DNA from: UBA724 sp964229545
GTDB lineage: Bacteria > Bacteroidota > Bacteroidia > Flavobacteriales > Flavobacteriaceae
DNA: 64,000 nt
Assembly: GCA_964229545.1 (NCBI GenBank)
Contig: CAXRDP010000037.1
Span: 9,356-73,355, forward strand
Direction of reading: 5' to 3'
Below the pieces are notes generated by a model. It had not been told where the DNA came from, searched no databases, and worked only from the letters and a program-made list of their open reading frames with translations. The translations under genes and the position numbers were made by a program. The stretch's first letter is position 1; each line of letters starts with the position of its first letter. Below, in pieces: positions 27,709-35,934 of the stretch.

Positions 27709-28853
27709 CTGTTGGCGTATTCTAATAGCACCTCAACCAAGCGATCGACTTCTTTTTGTGTATTGAATTTTGAAAAGGAAATCCTGATGGAGGGCATGGC
27801 CTGCTGTTCTTCATCCAAAATATGCTCCAACACATGTGATCCCGATTCGCTTCCTGACTGGCAAGCACTTCCTTTGGAGCATGCGATGCCTTGCAAATCC
27901 AAACTAAAGCCTAAGAGAGCCGCTTTGTCCAAAGGAATGGGCAAACGCACATTGATGATGGTATAGGTGCTTTGATCCATGTCGGCACAACAACCATTAA
28001 AATACGCATCCGGAAAGGCTTTTTGCAGTGTTTTCAATGCATAGGATTTCAAGTCGGTTATATAGGCTCGGTCCTCATCCATGTTTTTGTAGGCCTGCAC
28101 AAAGGCCTCTTCCATTCCGGCGATGTTATGAACAGATTCCGTACCGGCACGCAAACCCCGTTCTTGAGCACCTCCGTGAATCATGGGAGCCAAACCTGAA
28201 CTTTTACGCACAAACACAAAACCTACTCCTTTAGGGCCGTGAAACTTATGGGCAGCAGCCACCAAAAAATCTATGGGTGTTTCTGAAAGGTCCAGTCGGT
28301 AGTGACCCACGGACTGTACGGTGTCCGAATGAAACAAAGCGTTGTTATCCTTACACAAATTTGCAACTCGATGAAGGTCAATAAAAGTGCCTAATTCATT
28401 GTTGATATGCATCAGACTTACCAGCTTTTTGGAGTCATCTTGTTGAAGCAAACGCACCAAATCGTTATAATCAATTTCACCACTGGGTTTTACGCCTACA
28501 TACCAGACCTGCACTCCAAAAGTTTGTTGGAGGTGTTCTACTGCATGCAACACGGCATGGTGTTCTATGGGAGAAGTGATGATGGTCTTCACCCCCAATG
28601 ATTGTACGGCACTTGTGAGTATCATATTGTCACCCTCCGTACCACCCGAAGTGAAAATAATTTCTGCAGGCTTGACATTGAGTTCTTTGGCAATGGTCTT
28701 ACGTGCTGTCTCTACTATGGCTTTGGCCTCTCGACCTGTACCATGCACAGAGGAAGGATTGCCAAATTGGGCAGACAAAACCTTTTGCATACGGGCTACA
28801 ACCTCGGGTAGTATAGGTGTGGTCGCAGCATTGTCAAAATAGATGGGGTTCAT
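27705..28853 (-). CDS. Cysteine desulfurase (IscS/NifS family)
   Basis: A 382-residue PLP enzyme. It begins IYFDNAATTPILPEV, has SGGTEGDNM for phosphate binding, and the PLP lysine in AAAHKFHGPKGVGF. The catalytic cysteine lies in the flexible loop CSKGSACQSGSESGSHVL. It removes sulfur from cysteine as a persulfide for Fe-S clusters or thiolated tRNA; the tRNA thiolase MnmA is in the same window at 59312. No iscU or suf gene is adjacent. It lies 15 bp downstream of rocD on the same strand and is likely co-transcribed. Confidence 0.9.
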   Translation of the reverse strand: MNPIYFDNAATTPILPEVVARMQKVLSAQFGNPSSVHGTGREAKAIVETARKTIAKELNVKPAEIIFTSGGTEGDNMILTSAVQSLGVKTIITSPIEHHAVLHAVEHLQQTFGVQVWYVGVKPSGEIDYNDLVRLLQQDDSKKLVSLMHINNELGTFIDLHRVANLCKDNNALFHSDTVQSVGHYRLDLSETPIDFLVAAAHKFHGPKGVGFVFVRKSSGLAPMIHGGAQERGLRAGTESVHNIAGMEEAFVQAYKNMDEDRAYITDLKSYALKTLQKAFPDAYFNGCCADMDQSTYTIINVRLPIPLDKAALLGFSLDLQGIACSKGSACQSGSESGSHVLEHILDEEQQAMPSIRISFSKFNTQKEVDRLVEVLLEYANS

Positions 28854-28868
28854 ATAGATTATGGGGTA

Positions 28869-30152
28869 TTAGGGTTCAAACTTTTGAAGCGTGTCAGTGA
28901 TGATATCCACGCATGCCAACAATTGTTGCTCGGTGATAACAAGCGGGGGCGCAAACCGGATGATGTTTCCGTGGGTGGGTTTGGCCAACAAACCCTTTTG
29001 CATAAGGGCCACACATATGTTCCAAGCAGTATCTCCTTCTGGATGATCATTGATCACAATGGCATTGAGTAAACCCCGGCCGCGTACCAGACTCACAATC
29101 TGACTTTGATCTATATAGGCTTGCATCTTGGATCTGAATAGTTCACCCAAGCGGCGGGCGTTTTGAGCCAATTTTTCATCGCGCACAACTTCCAAAGCGG
29201 CTACGGCCACCGCACTTGCTACAGGGTTTCCGCCAAATGTACTACCATGTTCTCCAGGCTGAATCACAGTCATAACCTCTCTGTTGGCCAATACGGCTGA
29301 GACGGGATATACACCGCCACTCAAAGCTTTACCCAAAATCAAAATATCAGGGCGGGCATAGGTGTCTTCTTGTTGTTCGCAAGATTGATCACAGCTACAA
29401 TCACCACATACTGCCAACAAAGAACCCGTACGGCCAATGCCGGTTTGGATTTCATCAGCCATAAACAATACATTGTGTTCTTGACACAAATCTCGAACGG
29501 CTTTCATATAGTTCTTGTCAGGCGTATACACGCCTGCTTCTCCCTGAATGGGCTCTACCAAGAATCCAACCACATTGGGGCGCGCTTCCAATGCCTCTTT
29601 TAGCGCTTGGGTGTCGTCATAAGGAATAGAAACAAATCCAGGGGTATATGGCCCAAATTCGTTGGTTGCCACAGGGTCGTGTGAAAAAGAAACTATGGTC
29701 GTTGTGCGGCCGTGAAAATTGTTTGCACAAACGATAATTTCAGCTTGATTTTGAGGGATATTTTTTTTCTGATATCCCCATTTTCTAGCCAGTTTGATCG
29801 CTGTCTCTACTGCTTCGGCACCGGTATTCATAGGGAGCAACATATCGAAACCAAAATACTGTGTCGCCATCTCTGCATAAGGGCCAAATTTATCATTGTG
29901 AAAAGCACGAGAAGTGAGCGCCAAGTTTTGAGCTTGCCCAATGAGCGCATTCGTAATTTTTTGATGGCCATGCCCTTGGTTCACGGCAGAATAGGCCGAA
30001 AGAAAATCAAAATATTTTTTGCCTTCTACATCCCAAACATAAACGCCTTCACCACGCGCCAACACTACCGGCAGGGGGTGGTAATTGTGGGCGCCATACT
30101 GATGCTCCGCATCAATAAAAGCTTGGGTACTTGTAAGGGCTGTTTGCTTCAT
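28869..30152 (-). CDS. rocD: Ornithine aminotransferase
   Basis: A 427-residue class III PLP aminotransferase that converts ornithine and 2-oxoglutarate to glutamate semialdehyde and glutamate. The start is set at ATG 30152 (MKQTALTSTQAFIDAE), since the frame upstream runs into the response-regulator gene. Motifs are MNTGAEAVETAIKLARKWGY, FHGRTTT, MADEIQTGIGRTG and the PLP lysine K275 in LGKALSGGVYPVS. Between them lies a cysteine cluster (C249, C252, C254, C258) absent from textbook versions of the enzyme. Class and subtype are clear from the LGKALSGGVYPVSAVLA stretch. Confidence 0.92.
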   Translation of the reverse strand: MKQTALTSTQAFIDAEHQYGAHNYHPLPVVLARGEGVYVWDVEGKKYFDFLSAYSAVNQGHGHQKITNALIGQAQNLALTSRAFHNDKFGPYAEMATQYFGFDMLLPMNTGAEAVETAIKLARKWGYQKKNIPQNQAEIIVCANNFHGRTTTIVSFSHDPVATNEFGPYTPGFVSIPYDDTQALKEALEARPNVVGFLVEPIQGEAGVYTPDKNYMKAVRDLCQEHNVLFMADEIQTGIGRTGSLLAVCGDCSCDQSCEQQEDTYARPDILILGKALSGGVYPVSAVLANREVMTVIQPGEHGSTFGGNPVASAVAVAALEVVRDEKLAQNARRLGELFRSKMQAYIDQSQIVSLVRGRGLLNAIVINDHPEGDTAWNICVALMQKGLLAKPTHGNIIRFAPPLVITEQQLLACVDIITDTLQKFEP

Positions 30153-30202
30153 TCTTGGGATTTCGTACGAAGGTAAACAAATACCCAACAATAGAAAAAA
30201 AT

Positions 30203-30985
30203 TTAGATGGACATACCGAAAATTCGTTCTATTTCGTTCAGTAGTTTTTTGTATTTGCCGCGAGGCACCCCCAACCGAAAACCATTCGACATCACACAAG
30301 TGTATGTTCCAAGTCTTTCAATACGTGCAATTTCTCTGATATTGATGATAAAAGAGCGGTTGAGTTTGTAAAACACATCAGGATCCAAAATACGCTCAAT
30401 TTTGGTCAATGCTTGAGAACTCTGCCGGACAGACTCATCGCGCATCACCACAGAAGACCTGGCCCCATCTTCATATACGGACTCAATAAAGACAATGTCT
30501 TTTACGGGGACAAATTCAATTTCTTTTTTGTGCCGAACAGGAATGGATTGATTGAGGGTGTAGTTGTTATTGGCAAAGCGACCGATGACCTTGGCATCAA
30601 AAATAGATTGTTCGTTTTTGTGTATTCTTTCTTTGATTTTGGATATGGTCTCTTTTAAATCTTGAATCTCTATGGGTTTAAGCAAGTAATCGACAACCTC
30701 ATATTGAATTGCCTTGAGTGCGAACTCATCATGAGCCGTACACATGACCACATGTACATCTGAATGGTCTATGTTGTCCAACAGATCGAAACCACTGCCG
30801 TCATCCAATACAATGTCCAAAAAAAGTACATCGGTAGTATTGTCCTCAAAATAGGCTTCTGCCAAAGATCTTCGGCTAAATTCGGCATCAACCTCTAGCT
30901 CCGGGCAATATTTTTTAATGTAGTAGGATAAAAGCTCCACATTACGTGGCTCATCATCAACTATGACACAATTCAATTTTTTCAT
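30203..30985 (-). CDS. LytTR-type response regulator
   Basis: A 260-residue response regulator. The receiver domain (about 1-120) has the acidic pair DDE at residues 10-12, the phospho-acceptor aspartate in DVLFLDIVLDDGSG and the conserved lysine in YLLKPIE. The C-terminal LytTR DNA-binding domain (about 155-255) shows KEIEFVPVKDIVFIES and FYKLNRSFIINIREI. No LytS-type histidine kinase lies nearby, so it is an orphan here. A TACATTTG box on the same strand lies about 110 nt upstream. It is followed 50 bp later by rocD, which it may or may not control. Confidence 0.92.
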   Translation of the reverse strand: MKKLNCVIVDDEPRNVELLSYYIKKYCPELEVDAEFSRRSLAEAYFEDNTTDVLFLDIVLDDGSGFDLLDNIDHSDVHVVMCTAHDEFALKAIQYEVVDYLLKPIEIQDLKETISKIKERIHKNEQSIFDAKVIGRFANNNYTLNQSIPVRHKKEIEFVPVKDIVFIESVYEDGARSSVVMRDESVRQSSQALTKIERILDPDVFYKLNRSFIINIREIARIERLGTYTCVMSNGFRLGVPRGKYKKLLNEIERIFGMSI

Positions 30986-31095
30986 GGTACATTTGGTTCA
31001 TCACAATCCAATACAACAAATGACAAATTTTTTTGTCAATATAATAATAATTTGGATGATTAATTTGCCATTAGTAGGTTTTATTGGGTTCACAA

Positions 31096-31103
31096 CAAAT
31101 GTA
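31096..31103 (-). promoter_or_regulatory. Possible -7 element for the LytTR regulator gene
   Basis: The minus strand reads TACATTTG, matching TAnnTTTG, with about 110 nt to the start codon. The spacer is AT-rich and otherwise featureless. Confidence 0.35.
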
Positions 31104-31110
31104 ATAAAAA

Positions 31111-31914
31111 ATGAATTTTATTGAAAGTACCGCCAATCCACAGCTCAAGGAAGTTAGTGGATTGATTGCCAAATCCGGGCTGCGAAAGAAGAGTGATGCT
31201 TTTGTCATAGAAGGTCAAAGAGAGATTGATTTGGCCATACGCTCGGGCTTTCATCTCAAAAAATTGTTTTGGTGTCCCCAACTGTGGGAAGCGCAAGCAT
31301 TTGAAGAATGGAAAAAAAATAGGCACCTAGATGGACCTATTGTCGGGCTTTCTGAAAAAGCCTACAACAAAATCTCTTATCGCAGCAGTACGGAAGGACT
31401 GATTGGCCTGGTTTACAAAAAAGATTTTTCGTTAGCCTCACTTAAACCCTTTGAAAAAAATCCGCTTATACTGGTAGTGGAACAATTAGAAAAACCAGGG
31501 AATTTAGGCGCCATCCTTCGCACTTCAGATGCAGCTCAGGTGTCATGCGTATTGGTGGCTCAGCCCAAAACGGACCTGTATAACCCCAATATCATACGTT
31601 CTAGTGTAGGGGGTTTTTTTTCAGTTCCTATTGGGGTTGGAACCAACGAGGAAGTCCATAGTTTTTTGCAAAAAAATAACCTCAATGTGTATGCTGCATG
31701 TTTGCAAGACGCAACGGACTATTACAAACAAGACTATGTGCCACCCACAGCCCTTGTGGTGGGCGCAGAAGACAAAGGCTTGAGTAGGTTTTGGCGGGAA
31801 CGTGCCGACAAAATCATAAAAATCCCCATGTTGGGCGCGGTCGATTCTATGAATGTTTCGGTCGCGAGTGCGGTTTTGGTTTATGAAGTTTTGCGACAGC
31901 GGAATTTCACATAG
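31111..31914 (+). CDS. SpoU/TrmH-family RNA 2'-O-methyltransferase
   Basis: A 267-residue SPOUT methyltransferase. An N-terminal substrate-binding domain is followed by the three SpoU motifs: EKPGNLGAILRTSDA, VVGAEDKGLS, and IPMLGAVDSMNVSVASAV, which forms the trefoil knot. It methylates a ribose in 23S rRNA or tRNA using S-adenosylmethionine; the target base cannot be told from sequence. It precedes relA by 31 bp on the same strand, but relA appears to have its own promoter. Confidence 0.9.
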   Translation: MNFIESTANPQLKEVSGLIAKSGLRKKSDAFVIEGQREIDLAIRSGFHLKKLFWCPQLWEAQAFEEWKKNRHLDGPIVGLSEKAYNKISYRSSTEGLIGLVYKKDFSLASLKPFEKNPLILVVEQLEKPGNLGAILRTSDAAQVSCVLVAQPKTDLYNPNIIRSSVGGFFSVPIGVGTNEEVHSFLQKNNLNVYAACLQDATDYYKQDYVPPTALVVGAEDKGLSRFWRERADKIIKIPMLGAVDSMNVSVASAVLVYEVLRQRNFT

Positions 31915-31933
31915 TAGAATCAAAGGAATTTCT

Positions 31934-31941
31934 TATTTTTA
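31934..31941 (+). promoter_or_regulatory. Possible -7 element of relA/spoT, 4 nt before the start codon
   Basis: TATTTTTA followed by GGCT and ATG. One base off TAnnTTTG, with the same 4-nt spacing to the start codon as at kdsA and the M23 peptidase gene. Confidence 0.4.
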
Positions 31942-31945
31942 GGCT

Positions 31946-34153
31946 ATGGCTACAACGGTAGATATACTGGAAGAAAATGCGCTGATTGCCAAAGCATACA
32001 AAGAGCTTTTGCGATCTAGCTACCAAACGCTGAGTGCTACGGACAAAAAATTGATTCGCTTGGCATTTGACACCGCTGTTGACGCCCATAAAGACCAACG
32101 CAGAAAAAGTGGAGAACCCTACATCATGCATCCCATAGCGGTTGCAAAAATTGTTGCCGATGAAATCGGGCTGGGTGCCCATTCTATTGCGGCCGCATTG
32201 CTCCACGATGTGGTAGAGGACACTGCCTACACCATCAGTGACATTGAACAACTTTTTGGTCCGGTGGTTGCCAAAATTGTAGATGGATTGACAAAAATCT
32301 CCAGTCTCAAAAAGGACAAAGACGTTTCCTTGCAGGCTGAAAATTTTAGAAAAATGCTGCTCACCCTCAATGACGATGCGCGTGTGATCATCATCAAAAT
32401 CGCTGATCGTCTGCACAATATGCAAACGCTGGGTGTCATGGCTGAGGAAAAACGTGCCAAAATAGCCTCGGAAACCCTTTACATTTACGCCCCCTTAGCA
32501 CACAGGATTGGCATGTATAACATTAAAACGAAACTTGAGGACTTGGGACTCAAACACACCGAGTCTGAAGTTTACAACGACATCAAGGCCAAAGTAGAAG
32601 AAAGCCTTAAAGGACATGATGGTTTTATTCAAGAGTTTATTTCGCTAGTCCAAAAAAACCTCAAGAAAGAAAAGCTCAAATTTAGCATTGAAGGGAGGCC
32701 CAAATCGATTTATTCCATTCGTAGAAAGATGGTCATGAAAAACCTTTCTTTCAATCAGGTTTATGACCTACTTGCCATACGAATTGTCTACAAGTCTACC
32801 CCTTTGCAAGAAAAGTTTTTGGCTTGGAAGATTTACTCAATCATCACCGATCATTTTCGCCCCAATCCACTGCGACTACGCGACTGGATATCGGCGCCTA
32901 AATCTACCGGCTACGAGGCATTGCACATCACGGTCATGGGACCCAACGGACGATGGATTGAGGTTCAGATACGCTCTGAGCGCATGCACGAGATCGCCGA
33001 AAAAGGCTACGCCGCTCATTTTAAATACAAGCATGGCAATCAAGACGAAAAAGGACTCGAATTGTGGCTCAACCGCTTGCGTGAAGTACTTGAAAATCCG
33101 AACCCCAATGCAGTCGACTTTGTCAAAGATTTTAAGCTCAACCTTTACGCCAGTGAAATTTTTGTCTTTACCCCCGATGGTGATTTGAAGTCCTTGCCCA
33201 AAGGCGCCACACCCATCGACTTTGCCTTTAGCATCCATACAGAAGTGGGCATGCACACCCGGGGCGCGAAAGTCAATGGGAAGATAGTGCCATTAAGCTA
33301 TGTGCTTCACAGTGGCGATCAAGTAGAGATCATCACCTCAGAAAAAGCAGCCCCCAATCCCAACTGGCTCGACTTTGTGATCACCTCCAGAGCTCGTGCC
33401 AAGATTAGGGCTTCTTTGAGAGAAGAAAAGAAAAAGATTGGCGAGGAGGGCAAAGAAATTCTGCGTCGCAAATTGCGACAAATGAAATTTAAGTTTAATG
33501 AAAAAACCATCAACAGCCTGGTGGTGTATTTTAAACTCAAAACCAGTCTTGACTTGTTTTACAGAGTGGGGATTGGAACGATCGATAACACCAAACTAAA
33601 AAAGTTTGCCGCCGACGAAAACAACAGGTTTTTCCAATTTTTTAGAAGACGCTCTGTCAACAAACCCGATGTTGCCGATTTGAGCCAAGAGGTGGTTACG
33701 GCCAATTATGACCAATTGGTATTTGGCAAGGCACAAGAAAAATTGGAATACAAACTCAGCCCTTGTTGCAATCCCATTCCGGGTGATGAGGTGTTTGGAT
33801 TTGTGACCGTGAGTGATGGTATCAAGGTACATAAAACCGAATGCCCCAATGCCATCACCCTTAGGGCGAATTATGCCTATCGAATCGTCAATGCCAAATG
33901 GATCGATTCTACCCAAAGTGAGTTTACTGCCAAATTATTATTGTCTGGACTGGATGATATTGGCTTGGTCAATGAAGTCACACAAATCATATCAACCCAC
34001 AACAACATCAATATCAAACGTGTGTCTTTCGACTCCAATGACGGGGCTTTTGAGGGCGAAATACTGCTTCAGGTTAAAAATAAAACCCTACTCAACAGGT
34101 TGATACAACAGCTGCAAAAAATCAACGGAGTAGACAAAGTGGTCCGTGAATAA
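31946..34153 (+). CDS. Bifunctional (p)ppGpp synthetase/hydrolase
   Basis: A 735-residue RelA/SpoT homologue. The HD hydrolase domain has ALLHDVVEDT near residue 90 and IKIADRLHNMQTL near residue 150. The synthetase domain has GRPKSIYSIRRKM near residue 250 and EALHITVMGPNGRWIEVQIR. Then follow the TGS domain (FVFTPDGDLKSLPKGATPIDFAF), a helical part with a conserved cysteine pair (SPCCNPIPGDEV) and a C-terminal ACT domain. The HD motif is intact, so both hydrolase and synthetase activities are expected. It sets the stringent response. It sits between the methyltransferase and the Fur-family gene. Confidence 0.95.
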   Translation: MATTVDILEENALIAKAYKELLRSSYQTLSATDKKLIRLAFDTAVDAHKDQRRKSGEPYIMHPIAVAKIVADEIGLGAHSIAAALLHDVVEDTAYTISDIEQLFGPVVAKIVDGLTKISSLKKDKDVSLQAENFRKMLLTLNDDARVIIIKIADRLHNMQTLGVMAEEKRAKIASETLYIYAPLAHRIGMYNIKTKLEDLGLKHTESEVYNDIKAKVEESLKGHDGFIQEFISLVQKNLKKEKLKFSIEGRPKSIYSIRRKMVMKNLSFNQVYDLLAIRIVYKSTPLQEKFLAWKIYSIITDHFRPNPLRLRDWISAPKSTGYEALHITVMGPNGRWIEVQIRSERMHEIAEKGYAAHFKYKHGNQDEKGLELWLNRLREVLENPNPNAVDFVKDFKLNLYASEIFVFTPDGDLKSLPKGATPIDFAFSIHTEVGMHTRGAKVNGKIVPLSYVLHSGDQVEIITSEKAAPNPNWLDFVITSRARAKIRASLREEKKKIGEEGKEILRRKLRQMKFKFNEKTINSLVVYFKLKTSLDLFYRVGIGTIDNTKLKKFAADENNRFFQFFRRRSVNKPDVADLSQEVVTANYDQLVFGKAQEKLEYKLSPCCNPIPGDEVFGFVTVSDGIKVHKTECPNAITLRANYAYRIVNAKWIDSTQSEFTAKLLLSGLDDIGLVNEVTQIISTHNNINIKRVSFDSNDGAFEGEILLQVKNKTLLNRLIQQLQKINGVDKVVRE

Positions 34154-34162
34154 AAATCTCCG

Positions 34163-34170
34163 TAACTTTG
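34163..34170 (+). promoter_or_regulatory. Probable -7 promoter element of the Fur-family gene
   Basis: TAACTTTG, an exact TAnnTTTG match, 13 nt before the ATG at 34184. Confidence 0.5.
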
Positions 34171-34183
34171 CTTCTTTAATCAA

Positions 34184-34624
34184 ATGAATAAGAATCAGGA
34201 AATTGTACGTGATGTATTTGTCCAGTTTTTGGACAAAAACGGGCATAGAAAAACCCCTGAACGTTTTGCCATCCTTGAGGAAATCTACCAAAGTGACAAT
34301 CATTTTGACATTGAGTCGCTTTACCTCAAAATGAAGAACAAGAACTACCGGGTCAGTCGTGCCACACTGTACAATACCATAGAACTGTTGTTGGATTGTG
34401 GTTTGGTACGCAAACACCAGTTTGGACCCCAACACGCACAGTATGAAAAGTCCTATTTTGACAGTCAGCACGATCACATTATTTTGACAGATTCGGGAGA
34501 GGTAAAAGAATTCTGTGATCCTAGGATTCAAATGATTAAAAAAAGTATCGAAGACGTGTTTGGCGTTGACATCCACAGCCACTCACTCTATTTTTACGCA
34601 ACACAAAAGAAAAGCAGTAGCTAA
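34184..34624 (+). CDS. Fur-family transcriptional regulator
   Basis: A 146-residue protein with the Fur winged helix ([43 protein letters not shown]) and the dimerisation domain with [20 protein letters not shown]. Histidines for the regulatory metal site remain (HxHxx at 96-98; HSHS near 131). The usual structural-zinc CxxC is replaced by L101-x-x-S104, while C111 is kept. It could be Fur, PerR or Zur-like; the missing pair prevents assignment. It abuts purA without spacing and has its own promoter. Confidence 0.88.
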   Translation: MNKNQEIVRDVFVQFLDKNGHRKTPERFAILEEIYQSDNHFDIESLYLKMKNKNYRVSRATLYNTIELLLDCGLVRKHQFGPQHAQYEKSYFDSQHDHIILTDSGEVKEFCDPRIQMIKKSIEDVFGVDIHSHSLYFYATQKKSSS

Positions 34625-35911
34625 ATGGCAGTAGACTTACTCCTAGGGCTCCAATGGGGCGATGAAGGAAAGGGAAAAATCGTTGACGTTCTCACAAAAA
34701 ATTACAACATCATAGCAAGGTTTCAGGGAGGTCCCAACGCAGGGCATACCCTAGAATTTGATGGCATAAAGCACGTATTGCACACCATTCCCTCGGGTAT
34801 ATTTCACCCCGAAGCGATCAACATTGTAGGCAATGGAGTGGTGATAGACCCTGTGATATTCAAAAAAGAGTTGGAAAATTTAATGCCTTATGGGGTGGAT
34901 TTTAGCAAAAAACTCCTCGTGTCAAGAAAGGCCCATCTCATATTGCCCACTCACAGACTCTTAGATGCCGCTTCCGAAAAAGCCAAAGGTGCTGCCAAGA
35001 TTGGCTCTACTTTAAAGGGTATCGGGCCTACCTATATGGACAAAACTGGTCGCAACGGTATTCGTGTGGGTGATTTAGAACTCGAAAATTGGAAAGACAA
35101 ATACAGATCTTTGGCTTCCAAACATGAAGCCATGATAGCTTTTTACAATGTAGAACTAGAATACGATTTGACCACACTCGAAAAAGACTTTTTTGAGGCA
35201 GTCGATTTTATGAGAGACCAGCTACAATTTATTGATAGCGAAGCCCATTTGGCGGATGCCCAAAGTGATGGAAAAAAGATTTTGGCAGAGGGTGCGCAAG
35301 GGTCATTGCTGGATATTGACTTTGGCACCTATCCCTTTGTTACCTCCTCCAATACGACCGCTGCAGGTGCCTGCACAGGACTGGGAGTAGCCCCCAACGC
35401 CATCAAAAATGTGTATGGAATTTTCAAGGCCTATACCACCCGTGTGGGAAGTGGCCCCTTCCCTACCGAATTATTTGACGAAACCGGAAAAACCATTGCA
35501 AAAGTAGGACATGAGTTTGGAGCCACAACCGGAAGACCCAGACGTTGTGGGTGGCTCGATTTGGTAGCGCTGAAGTATGCGGTGCAAGTCAATGGCGTCA
35601 CCGAACTGATGATGATGAAAGCGGATGTGCTTTCAGGAATTGATGAATTGCAGGTTTGCACAGCCTACAAGTATAAGGGTGAAACCATTACCCACTTGCC
35701 ATATACCTTGGACGACGATCTCATTGAGCCTATTTATACCAAACTGGAAGGCTGGGAAGAAGATCTTACTGGGTTGACTGAAGTCGATGCATTGCCAGAA
35801 GAACTGAATCGATATATAGCCTTTATCGAAGACTATGTACAAACTCCCATTCGATTGGTTTCTGTAGGACCGGATCGAAAACAGACCATATTCCGTCCTG
35901 AAAAACAATAA
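34625..35911 (+). CDS. purA: Adenylosuccinate synthetase
   Basis: A 428-residue enzyme that joins IMP and aspartate with GTP on the way to AMP. Motifs are LGLQWGDEGKGKIVD (residues 7-21, P-loop-like with catalytic Asp), GGPNAGHTL with the catalytic His, GSTLKGIGPTYMDK, and TTGRPRRCGWLD. Full length. Its ATG follows the stop codon of the Fur-family gene directly, so the two are probably translated from one mRNA. Confidence 0.96.
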   Translation: MAVDLLLGLQWGDEGKGKIVDVLTKNYNIIARFQGGPNAGHTLEFDGIKHVLHTIPSGIFHPEAINIVGNGVVIDPVIFKKELENLMPYGVDFSKKLLVSRKAHLILPTHRLLDAASEKAKGAAKIGSTLKGIGPTYMDKTGRNGIRVGDLELENWKDKYRSLASKHEAMIAFYNVELEYDLTTLEKDFFEAVDFMRDQLQFIDSEAHLADAQSDGKKILAEGAQGSLLDIDFGTYPFVTSSNTTAAGACTGLGVAPNAIKNVYGIFKAYTTRVGSGPFPTELFDETGKTIAKVGHEFGATTGRPRRCGWLDLVALKYAVQVNGVTELMMMKADVLSGIDELQVCTAYKYKGETITHLPYTLDDDLIEPIYTKLEGWEEDLTGLTEVDALPEELNRYIAFIEDYVQTPIRLVSVGPDRKQTIFRPEKQ

Positions 35912-35934
35912 CGGATGTTTAAAACCTGACGCTC

